A stretch of 22,752 nt of DNA from Panacagrimonas sp. (GTDB lineage: Bacteria; Pseudomonadota; Gammaproteobacteria; Nevskiales; Nevskiaceae): NCBI GenBank assembly GCA_021773655.1, contig JAJFJX010000158.1, positions 1-22,752 of the forward strand. The letters run 5' to 3'. Both the position numbers and the translations under genes were made by a program. The stretch's first letter is position 1. The number at the start of each line of letters is the position of its first letter. This document shows positions 1 through 14,273 of this stretch, piece by piece. The notes beneath the pieces are model-generated. The model was not told the origin of the DNA, did not search any database, and saw nothing but the letters and a program-made list of their open reading frames with translations.

Positions 1-3152
<3,152 letters not shown>

Positions 3153-3160
3153 GGCCGGAA

Positions 3161-3233
3161 CTGGGGACTCGGGAGACGGGAGACGTGAAGAGCGTCTCGC
3201 CATCGTCTCCCGCCTCCCGTCACCCGTCTTCCG
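3161..3233. repeat. Heptad inverted repeat between rpoB and rpoC
   Basis: The left arm (3161-3188) is four tandem degenerate heptamers: CTGGGGA, CTCGGGA, GACGGGA, GACGTGA. The right arm (3206-3233) is four heptamers of the opposite sense: TCTCCCG, CCTCCCG, TCACCCG, TCTTCCG. The best paired core is CGGGAGACG (3177-3185) with CGTCTCCCG (3204-3212). A nearer CGTCTC (3193-3198) offers an alternative hairpin. No T-run follows, so this is not an ordinary intrinsic terminator. I recall similar heptad repeats between genes in Xanthomonadaceae, but that is memory, not a search. It may stabilise or process the rpoB-rpoC mRNA, or partly attenuate it. Confidence 0.75.
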
Positions 3234-3255
3234 AACTGCTTAACTGAGAGGCACC

Positions 3256-7599
<4,344 letters not shown>

Positions 7600-7653
7600 C
7601 ACGACGCCCCCGGCACGACGCGCTGGCGTCCGCGCCGCTGATGATTGACCCCG

Positions 7654-7682
7654 GGGCCCCGCCAGGATGCGGGGCCCTTTTT
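7654..7682 (+). terminator. Rho-independent terminator after rpoC
   Basis: A perfect 9-bp GC stem pairs GGGCCCCGC (7654-7662) with GCGGGGCCC (7669-7677). The loop is six bases (CAGGAT), and five T follow directly (7678-7682). It lies 54 bases past the rpoC stop and should end the rpoBC transcript. This is the strongest terminator in the window. Confidence 0.93.
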
Positions 7683-8193
7683 CGTGGTGCGGCAGCCGTT
7701 CAACGTTGCAATTCGCCAGCGTCCGAAGGGTTCTGGTAGTGCAACCCGCGCCCGGTCCCCGTCGAGATGCTGCCGGGCGAATCTCGTCATGACGCCGAAG
7801 TTTTCTTTGCGCGCGGCGCCACCGAGCCGCCGTCGCCGGCCTTCATCAGCGCCAATGACCCGGGGTGCATTCCCACGCAAGGATGCAAAGCCGACAGACC
7901 AGGACGCCAAGGACTGTTGCGGGCGGCGCACCTGGCCAGAAAGGTGGACCCGGGCCGCGTTGTTTATTTCTTGCGCCTTGCGCGCTTCTCCCTGCGCGGC
8001 GCCTTGCGTTCAACCGCCGCTTTTGCAGGATCGGGCTTTGCCGGGCCGGCTTCACCCTGCTGAGCGACCCCGGGGACTTGATCTGCTCCTTTTCTGCTTC
8101 TGGCTGCGCCAGCTCGTCAAACGCGGCATTCTTCGGTCTGTGCTGGCGGTACCGACGGCGGTGCCGGGCCTGCGGTCATCGTGAGGAGCGCCC
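7683..8193. other. Non-coding gap between rpoC and the hydrolase gene
   Basis: About 510 bases have no credible gene. The open frames here start inside the terminator or give Arg/Ser/Pro-rich translations with no recognisable motif. The region holds an imperfect inverted repeat built on CGCAAGG-type units (7875-8009, listed separately). A good ribosome-binding site, TGAGGAG (8182-8188), serves the next gene. I found no promoter here that I would defend. Confidence 0.6.
7875..8012. repeat. Degenerate inverted repeat with CGCAAGG-type units
   Basis: The left side (7875-7914) reads ACGCAAGGATGCAAAG, then AGGACGCCAAGGAC. The right side (about 7963-8012) reads as the reverse complement of similar units, such as TTGCGCCTTGCGCGC and GCCTTGCGTT. 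ACGCAAGG (7875-7882) pairs perfectly with CCTTGCGT (8002-8009). The centre contains unrelated sequence. It resembles the widespread intergenic repeats made of ACGCAAAGGACGC-like units, but is strongly decayed. Confidence is moderate because the match outside the 8-bp ends is imperfect. Confidence 0.4.
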
Positions 8194-9318
8194 ATGTTCA
8201 TCGTCACCAACCGCCAAGTCGACGAGGCTGCCACCGACGTCGAATCCGCCTTCGAGCCGACTCCCAACCACATGGGCCCCAACGAGCTGCGCCTGGCCGA
8301 GGCCCTGCGCGTGGGACGCAAGTGGAAGATCCGCATCCTGCCGGACCAGATCACACCTGAGATGGCACAGGAGGCCGGACTGGACTCGCACGTCGACCCT
8401 CAAACCGGGGCGCCGTACTTCGTCGACCATTACGTCGCCCGCCGAATGCTGGCGCGGATAAACCCCGCCTCGGCCACGGGCCGCGCCCCGGGGCGGACCA
8501 CGGCCAGGGGCCGCAATCTGGTGTTCTTCGTCCACGGTTTCAACAATGATGTGGCCGCGGTGATCGATCGTGCCGAGAAGTTCGAAAAGCAGTTCGGCGT
8601 CGAGGTGCTGGTGTTCACCTGGCCTGCCGACGGCGGCGGGATCAAGGGCGTGGCCAGCTATCGCAGCGACAAGCGCGACGCGCTGGCGTCGACCGGGGCG
8701 CTGGATCGCTGCCTGGCTTTCATCCACAAGCACCTCGAACTGATCAACCAGGACAACCTGCGGCGCATCGAGGCCGAAGCGACATCTCGGTTTGCGCGCG
8801 ACAGCGAGCAGTGGGACCGCTTCTTCAGCGCGGCCACGCACAGGATCTGCCCCTTCTCGCTGACCATGGTGCTGCACAGCATGGGCAACTACCTTTACAA
8901 GAACCTGCTGAAATCCTCGAACTACCGGGGCAACCTGCTGATCTTCGACAATGTGCTGCTGGTGGCCGCGGACACCAACAACCAGGACCACGTCGGCTGG
9001 ACCGAGGCGATCCCGTCGCGCAGCCGGACTTTCGTGACCATCAACGAAAACGACAGTGCGTTGCGCGCCTCGCGCCTGAAGATGGGCGAGCAGCAGAAGG
9101 CGCGACTCGGCCATTACCCCTACGAGTTGCTGTCGCGCAAGCTGATCTATGTCGATTTCACCGATGCCCCGCACGTTGGCGACTCGCACGCGTATTTCGA
9201 GGGCCAGGCGCTGCGCAACGCGCGTGTGCGGGCGTTCTTTCAGGGCGCTCTGAATGGTGATCGCGCGGAGATCGACCTGCATTACGACCTGTCGCGAAAC
9301 GTCTATCGGCCAGGCTGA
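8194..9318 (+). CDS. Alpha/beta hydrolase, DUF900-like
   Basis: A 374-residue predicted serine hydrolase of the alpha/beta fold, closest by motif to the DUF900 group. FFVHGFNND (111-119) is the oxyanion-hole strand and loop. HSMGN (228-232) is the nucleophile elbow with S229, where the usual first Gly of GxSxG is replaced by His. AAD at 258-260 supplies a likely catalytic Asp (D260), and SHAYF gives a likely His (H332). There is no signal peptide or membrane segment, so it is probably cytoplasmic. The substrate cannot be inferred. The ATG has a strong ribosome-binding site, TGAGGAG, five bases upstream. It lies between the rpoC terminator and uvrD and is probably its own transcription unit. 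The coding assignment is firm; the biochemical role is unknown. Confidence 0.88.
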   Translation: MFIVTNRQVDEAATDVESAFEPTPNHMGPNELRLAEALRVGRKWKIRILPDQITPEMAQEAGLDSHVDPQTGAPYFVDHYVARRMLARINPASATGRAPGRTTARGRNLVFFVHGFNNDVAAVIDRAEKFEKQFGVEVLVFTWPADGGGIKGVASYRSDKRDALASTGALDRCLAFIHKHLELINQDNLRRIEAEATSRFARDSEQWDRFFSAATHRICPFSLTMVLHSMGNYLYKNLLKSSNYRGNLLIFDNVLLVAADTNNQDHVGWTEAIPSRSRTFVTINENDSALRASRLKMGEQQKARLGHYPYELLSRKLIYVDFTDAPHVGDSHAYFEGQALRNARVRAFFQGALNGDRAEIDLHYDLSRNVYRPG

Positions 9319-9324
9319 GCGGTA

Positions 9325-9345
9325 GCCGGGCTCGGGTTGCCCGGC
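9325..9345. other. GC hairpin between hydrolase gene and uvrD
   Basis: GCCGGGC (9325-9331) pairs perfectly with GCCCGGC (9339-9345) around a 7-base loop. It begins six bases after the hydrolase stop codon and lies just upstream of the putative uvrD -10 box. No T-run follows. It may slow or end the upstream transcript, but this is weak without a U-tract. Confidence 0.4.
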
Positions 9346-9354
9346 CGCCCCCGG

Positions 9355-9360
9355 TAGAAT
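9355..9360 (+). promoter_or_regulatory. Putative -10 box for leaderless uvrD mRNA
   Basis: TAGAAT ends six bases before the uvrD ATG, so a start site about seven bases past the box would fall on the A of the ATG. No Shine-Dalgarno sequence precedes the ATG, which fits leaderless translation. No clear -35 is seen at 17 bases. Confidence 0.45.
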
Positions 9361-9366
9361 CGTCAG

Positions 9367-11640
9367 ATGCAGGACCTGCCCGATATCTCGCCGCTGCTTG
9401 TCGCCCTCAATTCCGCGCAGAAGGATGCGGTGACCGCACCGCCGGAGCACCGCCTGGTCCTGGCCGGCGCCGGCTCCGGAAAGACGCGGGTGCTGGTGCA
9501 CCGCATCGCCTGGCTGATCGCGGTGGAGAACGTCTCGCCGCTGTCGATCCTGGCGGTGACATTCACCAACAAGGCGGCCAGCGAGATGCGCGCGCGCATC
9601 GAACAGCTCGTCACCGCGCCGATCCGTTCGATGTGGGTCGGCACCTTTCACGGCATCGCCCACCGCATGCTGCGCCTGCACTGGAAGCAGGCCGGGCTGC
9701 CCCAGAACTTCCAGATCCTCGATGCCGACGACCAGTTTCGCCTGGTCAAGCGCACTCTCAAGGCCCTGGACATGTCGGATGAACAGTGGCCACCGCGGGC
9801 CGTCACCGGCTGGATCAACGCACAGAAGGAAGAGGCGCGCCGGCCGCGGGATCTGGTGGATCTGGGCGACTACACCCAGCGCCAGTACCTGCGTGCCTAC
9901 ACCGCCTACGAGGCGTCCTGCGCGCAATCCGGCCTGGTGGACTTTGCCGAACTGCTGCTGCGCGCCTACGAGCTGAGCCGCGACGACGAGCAGATCCAGG
10001 CCCACTACCGGCGACGCTTCGGCCATATCCTGGTCGACGAGTTCCAGGACACCAACACGCTGCAGTACGCCTGGCTGCGGACACTGGCCGGCGACAGCGG
10101 CACGATGTTCGCGGTCGGCGACGACGACCAGAGCATCTATTCCTGGCGTGGTGCGCGAGTGGAGAACATGGTGCGCATGGAGCATGACTTTCCCGGCACC
10201 GAGGTGGTGCGCCTGGAACAGAACTACCGCTCCACCGGCACCATCCTCAAGGCGGCCAACGGCCTGATCGCCCGCAACACCAACCGTCTGGGCAAGAACC
10301 TGTGGACCGACGTCGGCGATGGCGAGGCGATCCAGCTCTACGCCGCATTCAATGAATACGACGAGGCCGAGTTCGTCGCCGGCCGCCTGCGCGAGCACCT
10401 CGACGGCCGCTGCCGGCACGCCGACCTGGCAATCCTGTACCGGTCCAATGCGCAATCGCGGGTGCTCGAAGAGATCCTCATCCGCGCGCGCATTCCCTAC
10501 CGGATCTACGGCGGCCTGCGTTTCTTCGAACGCCAGGAAATCAAGGACGCCCTGGCCTACCTGCGCTTGCTGCACAACCGGCACGACGACAGCAGCTTCG
10601 AGCGCGCGGTGAACACCCCCGCGCGCGGCATCGGCGCCACCACGATGGACAGACTGCGCCACATCGCGCGCGCCAGCGAAGTGTCGTTATGGACCGCGGC
10701 CCGCAACGCCGCTGGTCAGCTCGGTCGTTCGGGCGCCAATGTCGGTCGCTTCGTCCAGTTCATCGAAGACCTGCACGCGCAGACCGCCGGGCAGGCGCTG
10801 TCTGCCGTCACCGAGCAGGTGATCGCGCGCAGTGGTCTGCGTGAGCACTTCCGCAAGGTGGCCGGGTCCGGCGCCGGTTCCGGGCGTGGTGATCAGGCCG
10901 AAGGCCGGCTGGAGAATCTGGACGAACTGGTCAGCGCCGCGCGCAGTTTCGAATCCGACGCCAGCGCGCGACCGGCCGCCGAAGACCCCGACATGCCGGT
11001 GCTCGATCCGCTCACCGCGTTCCTGACCCACGCCGCTCTGGAGGCCGGCGAAGAACAGGCCGGGCCCGGGGAAGACTGCGTGCAGTTGATGACCCTGCAC
11101 GCCGCCAAGGGTCTGGAGTTCCCGGTGGTCTTCATCGTCGGCGTCGAAAACGGCCTGTTCCCGTCCATGCGCGCGGTCGACGAAGGCAACCTGGAAGAGG
11201 AACGCCGTCTGTTCTATGTCGGCATCACCCGGGCGCGCCGCCGATTGTACCTGTCCTATGCCGAGTTGCGCCGCGTGCACGGGGTCGAGCAGATCGGCGC
11301 ACCGTCGCTGTTCCTCAAGGAAGTCCCCCCCGAGTGCGTGATGGAAACGCGTCCGCGCACCGGTGTCCTGCGTCCTGCGTTCGGAACCCGCGAGCCCCAG
11401 GGCGCCTACGGTCGCGGCTCGGGATTGACCCCGGGCGCGGCGGCCCGGCGCACGGCAGCCGGTCGCGATCACGGTCCCGGCGGCTTCCGGCTCGGCCAGC
11501 GCGTGCAGCACGCCAAGTTCGGCGAGGGCACCATCCTGGGCTTCGACGGCGATGGCGACCGCGCGCAGATCGAAGTGCGTTTTCGCGACGCCGGGGTCAA
11601 GCGCCTGATGCTGGGCTTCGCCAATCTGCGGGGAATGTAG
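9367..11640 (+). CDS. uvrD: DNA helicase II (UvrD)
   Basis: A superfamily 1A 3'-5' DNA helicase of 757 residues (E. coli UvrD is 720), acting in nucleotide excision and mismatch repair. Walker A is GAGSGKT (34-40) and motif Ia is TFTNKAASEM. Walker B is LVDEFQDT (222-229) and motif III is GDDDQSIYSWRG (251-262). EQNYRST is motif IV. Motif V is TLHAAKGLEFP, and motif VI is EEERRLFYVGITRARRRL. The C-terminus (about 707-757, GQRVQHAKFGEGTIL) is the Tudor-like domain that in UvrD/PcrA contacts RNA polymerase. This separates UvrD from Rep. A Gly/Arg/Pro-rich linker of about 60 residues precedes it. The ATG has no ribosome-binding site but sits six bases after a TAGAAT box. A 50-codon gene begins six bases after the stop. 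Confidence 0.97.
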   Translation: MQDLPDISPLLVALNSAQKDAVTAPPEHRLVLAGAGSGKTRVLVHRIAWLIAVENVSPLSILAVTFTNKAASEMRARIEQLVTAPIRSMWVGTFHGIAHRMLRLHWKQAGLPQNFQILDADDQFRLVKRTLKALDMSDEQWPPRAVTGWINAQKEEARRPRDLVDLGDYTQRQYLRAYTAYEASCAQSGLVDFAELLLRAYELSRDDEQIQAHYRRRFGHILVDEFQDTNTLQYAWLRTLAGDSGTMFAVGDDDQSIYSWRGARVENMVRMEHDFPGTEVVRLEQNYRSTGTILKAANGLIARNTNRLGKNLWTDVGDGEAIQLYAAFNEYDEAEFVAGRLREHLDGRCRHADLAILYRSNAQSRVLEEILIRARIPYRIYGGLRFFERQEIKDALAYLRLLHNRHDDSSFERAVNTPARGIGATTMDRLRHIARASEVSLWTAARNAAGQLGRSGANVGRFVQFIEDLHAQTAGQALSAVTEQVIARSGLREHFRKVAGSGAGSGRGDQAEGRLENLDELVSAARSFESDASARPAAEDPDMPVLDPLTAFLTHAALEAGEEQAGPGEDCVQLMTLHAAKGLEFPVVFIVGVENGLFPSMRAVDEGNLEEERRLFYVGITRARRRLYLSYAELRRVHGVEQIGAPSLFLKEVPPECVMETRPRTGVLRPAFGTREPQGAYGRGSGLTPGAAARRTAAGRDHGPGGFRLGQRVQHAKFGEGTILGFDGDGDRAQIEVRFRDAGVKRLMLGFANLRGM

Positions 11641-11646
11641 ATCCAC

Positions 11647-11799
11647 ATGCCTGCCGAAGCGCTTTGGCTGATCCTGTTCATCGTCGCCATGCTGGCGGCG
11701 CCATTCGCGACCCTGCGTGCACTGTCGCACCTGCGTGCGCGCAAGCGTCGCCGGCAGTCGCCGCCGCCGCAGGACGACGATAACTCGGCCGGTTTCTAG
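11647..11799 (+). CDS. Small single-span membrane protein, 50 aa
   Basis: A 50-codon open frame starts at ATG, six bases after the uvrD stop, and ends with TAG. The N-terminal half (about residues 5-22: ALWLILFIVAMLAAPF) is one hydrophobic span. It is followed by a basic stretch (HLRARKRRRQ) and a short Pro/Asp tail. By the positive-inside rule the basic C-terminal tail should be cytoplasmic. Codon use is G/C-rich at third positions, like the neighbours, which supports real coding. It lies in the same frame as the mtfA-like gene that starts 18 bases after its stop. No family is recognised. It could be a conserved small protein co-transcribed with uvrD, or a chance frame; I favour the former. 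Confidence 0.6.
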   Translation: MPAEALWLILFIVAMLAAPFATLRALSHLRARKRRRQSPPPQDDDNSAGF

Positions 11800-11817
11800 C
11801 CCCCCCCGACAACCCCC

Positions 11818-12606
11818 ATGATCCTGCTCAACAGCCTGATCGGGCTGGCGGCGCTGGTCGCCGCCATCCTGTTCATTGCCGGACGCCGGGAGCGCGCGCG
11901 GCGCGAGCCGCTACCGCAATCCTCGCCGCTGGATGCCGGGGATCTGCTGGAGGATCGTCTGCCGTGGCTGGCGCGCCTGGACATCGAACAGCGTGCCCGC
12001 TTCGGTGAGCAGGTCCAGCGTTTTCTGCGCCACAAGCGCTTCATCGGCTGTGCCGGCATGGAGATCACCGACGAGATGCGCTTGCTGGTCGCCGGCATGG
12101 CCAGCCTGCTGGTGCTGCGTCCGGGGGCGGCCGCGTTTCCGAAGTTGAAGGAGGTGCTGATCTATCCCGGTCCGTTCCGGGTGCCGGTGACCGAGCCTGA
12201 CGAGCTGGGCCTGGTGCCGGACGAGCCCGAGGAGCGCATCGGCGAATCCTGGCAGGGGGATCGGGTGGTTCTGTCCTGGCAGGATGTGGAGGCCGCGCTC
12301 GATGGGGACGCGGTCAACGTGGTCGTGCACGAATTCGCGCATCAGCTCGACGACGAAAACGGTGCCGGTGACGGCGCGCCGAGCCTGGCTGATTACACCG
12401 AGTGGGCGCAGGTGATGCAAAGCGAGTTCGACCGCCTGCGGCGCCTGCGCCGGCCGCGGGTGCTCGATCCCTACGGCGCCGAGAGTCCGGCCGAGTTCTT
12501 CGGTGTGGCCAGCGAGGCATTCTTCCAGCGTGGCGCGGACCTGGCGCATCACCACCGACGGCTCTACGAGCTGCTGCGCGACTACTACGGCTTCGAAACG
12601 GCCTGA
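11818..12606 (+). CDS. mtfA: MtfA-like zinc peptidase (M90), membrane-anchored
   Basis: A 262-residue protein of the MtfA/YeeI family. In enterobacteria MtfA is a zinc aminopeptidase that binds the Mlc repressor and so affects glucose PTS expression. The zinc motif HEFAH lies at 171-175 (H171, E172, H175). The third ligand is probably E233 in SPAEFFGVASEAFF, about the same distance away as in E. coli MtfA. Residues 2-22 are hydrophobic and likely a membrane anchor, followed by a very basic stretch (GRRERARRE). The ATG has no clear ribosome-binding site; an eight-base C run (11800-11807) and AACCCCC precede it. It follows uvrD and the small membrane protein on the same strand. Whether Mlc is its partner here is unknown. 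Confidence 0.9.
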   Translation: MILLNSLIGLAALVAAILFIAGRRERARREPLPQSSPLDAGDLLEDRLPWLARLDIEQRARFGEQVQRFLRHKRFIGCAGMEITDEMRLLVAGMASLLVLRPGAAAFPKLKEVLIYPGPFRVPVTEPDELGLVPDEPEERIGESWQGDRVVLSWQDVEAALDGDAVNVVVHEFAHQLDDENGAGDGAPSLADYTEWAQVMQSEFDRLRRLRRPRVLDPYGAESPAEFFGVASEAFFQRGADLAHHHRRLYELLRDYYGFETA

Positions 12607-12660
12607 GACACCGGTCACGCGCCGACACTCCGACAGGTAGGCGCGCGTGCGCGCTGCCGC

Positions 12661-12666
12661 TAGCAT
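12661..12666 (+). promoter_or_regulatory. Possible -10 box for the cyclase gene
   Basis: TAGCAT lies 26 bases upstream of the cyclase ATG in an otherwise GC-rich gap. Just upstream is an alternating purine-pyrimidine tract, GCGCGCGTGCGCGC (12641-12654). No good -35 is seen. Confidence 0.25.
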
Positions 12667-12692
12667 GGAGCGCCCCTATCGTGTGACCCGCC

Positions 12693-13616
12693 ATGAGCGA
12701 GCGCCGCACCGCCGCCATCCTGTTTCTCGACATCGCCGCCGCCACCGAGCTGCGCGCGCGCTTCGGCGATGCGCGCACCGACGCCATGCTCGATCCGCTG
12801 ATGAATGAGCTGACCCGGCAGATCGAGCGTTCCGAGGGGCAGGCACTCAAGGCCGACGGCGACGGCCTGCTGGCAGTGTTCGACCGCCCCGACCAGTGCC
12901 TGGCCGATGCCGCCAACGCCGCCATCGAATGCCAGCAGGCTGCGCGTATCGTCGGCCGCAAGCTCTATGCCGGCCTGCATGCGGGCGTGGTCGAGTTTCG
13001 CGATGTGCTCGGCCGGCCGGATGTGTCGGGCATGGCGGTCAACGTCGCGGCGCGTCTGCACAAGCTGGTACCTGACCTGGCGGGCTATATCTTCGTCGCC
13101 TCGGAAACCGTCCCGATGCTGCCCGCCGACATCCGCCGCCGCGTGCGGCCCTACGGTGTGCGGCCCATCCGCGGGCTGGGCGATATCGAGATCCACACGC
13201 TGGACTGGGACGAAGCGGTCACCCAGATGCGGACCCAGTTCGCGCCGCCTCCGGCGCCGACCGAATCGCGCGCAGCGCTGACGCTGATCCATCTGGGCCG
13301 ACAGCTACAGCTGATCGCACCGTCGCCGCCGCTCAACATCGGACGTGGCGGGCTCAACGAACTGCGCATCCCTGATGCCGAGCAGCGCATGTCCTCGCAG
13401 CATCTGCGCGTGCTGTGCCGCAGTGGCTCCTGGGTGCTACAGGACATCAGCCGCAACGGCACCTGGATCCGTTTCGACAGCGCTCCGGCAGCTCCGATGC
13501 GGCTGCTGGGCGACGAGATCAAGCTGGTGGGCAACGGTGCCCTGTGCCTGGGCCGTCCGTTCCCGAACGATCCGGCCGGTCGTTACACGCTCGGGTTCAA
13601 GCTGCTCAAGATCTGA
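12693..13616 (+). CDS. Class III adenylate cyclase with C-terminal FHA domain
   Basis: A 307-residue soluble protein with two domains and no membrane segment. The N-terminal class III nucleotidyl cyclase domain (about 5-175) has all the catalytic positions. Metal-binding aspartates are D13 (FLDIAAAT) and D57 (KADGDGLLAVF). The adenine-specifying pair is K53 and D110 (seven residues before N117). The transition-state residues are N117 and R121 (NVAARL). It should therefore make cAMP. The C-terminal FHA domain (about 195-305) has GRG at 217-219, SSQH at 234-237 and NGTW at 255-258, the usual phosphothreonine-binding positions. This suggests that the cyclase is recruited or controlled by a phosphorylated partner. 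No kinase gene is nearby. There is no Shine-Dalgarno; a TAGCAT box lies at 12661-12666. It ends 12 bases from the convergent ftsN end. Confidence 0.92.
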   Translation: MSERRTAAILFLDIAAATELRARFGDARTDAMLDPLMNELTRQIERSEGQALKADGDGLLAVFDRPDQCLADAANAAIECQQAARIVGRKLYAGLHAGVVEFRDVLGRPDVSGMAVNVAARLHKLVPDLAGYIFVASETVPMLPADIRRRVRPYGVRPIRGLGDIEIHTLDWDEAVTQMRTQFAPPPAPTESRAALTLIHLGRQLQLIAPSPPLNIGRGGLNELRIPDAEQRMSSQHLRVLCRSGSWVLQDISRNGTWIRFDSAPAAPMRLLGDEIKLVGNGALCLGRPFPNDPAGRYTLGFKLLKI

Positions 13617-13628
13617 GCGCCCTGCGCT

Positions 13629-14273
13629 TCAGGGCAGCTTCACCACCCGGCCGTCAAAGCCGTTGGCCTTGATCTGGGCCAGTTGTGCGGTGGCGCGCTC
13701 CAGGCTGGAAGGGCCGATGCGTACGCGGTGCCAGGTCTTTCGATCCTGGCCGGTGACCCGCTCGATGTCCGCTTCGACGCCGACGAAGGCCAGCCGCGCC
13801 TTGTGCTCCTCGGCGTTGCGGGCGTCCTGGAAGGCGCCCGCGACGACCAGGTAGCGGGTGCTGGTGGCGGCAGTCGACGGTGTTGGCGCCGCGGCCGGCT
13901 TCGCAGCGGGAGCCGGTGTCGGTGTCGGGATCGACTTCTCAGCAGTGGCGTCGGCCACGGGAGGGCGTGCGGGGCGGGGACTGGCCTCGGGCTCCGGTTC
14001 CTGCACCGGTACCACCACCTGCTCCTTCTCCAGCAGCGTGTAGAAGTCGAACCGCGCCTTTTCCGCCGGCGGGATTTCCACCCGCGGACGGGGCTTGGGG
14101 GCGCTCGACATCGCGGCCTGGCTCAAGGGCATGGGGGTGGCGGGCCTGCCGATGTAGACGACCACCGCCACCACCAGACCCATCGACAGCCCTGCGACCA
14201 GCCAGACCCAGCCGGGCAGGCCGGCCGGGCGGGTCGGCGGTCGTCGGTTGCGCGCCACGTAGTCGCGCGCCAT
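13629..14273 (-). CDS. ftsN: Cell division protein FtsN (SPOR domain)
   Basis: A 214-residue bitopic membrane protein encoded directly after argS, a common place for the FtsN-like SPOR gene in gammaproteobacteria. The cytoplasmic tail MARDYVARN resembles the E. coli FtsN tail, including the Asp that contacts FtsA. Residues 21-41 form one transmembrane span. A periplasmic segment ARFDFYTLLEKEQ (73-85) matches the pattern of the short essential FtsN peptide (R, aromatic, aromatic, L, E, Q). A Pro/Ala-rich linker (about 91-137) follows. The SPOR domain (about 140-214; YLVVAGAFQD and RVRIGPSS) should bind denuded septal peptidoglycan. Its ATG shares one base with the argS stop (TAATG), so translation is probably coupled. 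It could equally be annotated only as a SPOR-domain protein; the tail and peptide favour FtsN. Confidence 0.88.
   Translation of the reverse strand: MARDYVARNRRPPTRPAGLPGWVWLVAGLSMGLVVAVVVYIGRPATPMPLSQAAMSSAPKPRPRVEIPPAEKARFDFYTLLEKEQVVVPVQEPEPEASPRPARPPVADATAEKSIPTPTPAPAAKPAAAPTPSTAATSTRYLVVAGAFQDARNAEEHKARLAFVGVEADIERVTGQDRKTWHRVRIGPSSLERATAQLAQIKANGFDGRVVKLP

Noticed and set aside
7645..8184. A 179-codon plus-strand frame after rpoC.
   Set aside because: It begins inside the terminator, is Arg/Ser/Pro-rich and shows no family features.
8176..10662. An 828-codon minus-strand frame over the hydrolase gene and uvrD.
   Set aside because: It crosses two well-supported genes in antisense and has no recognisable domain.
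12641..12654. Alternating GC/GT tract as a Z-DNA element.
   Set aside because: Fourteen bases of alternating purine-pyrimidine are expected by chance in such GC-rich DNA.
13619..13635. Hairpin GCCCT / AGGGC between the cyclase and ftsN ends as a bidirectional terminator.
   Set aside because: Only a 5-bp stem, no T-run on either side, and it overlaps the ftsN stop codon.
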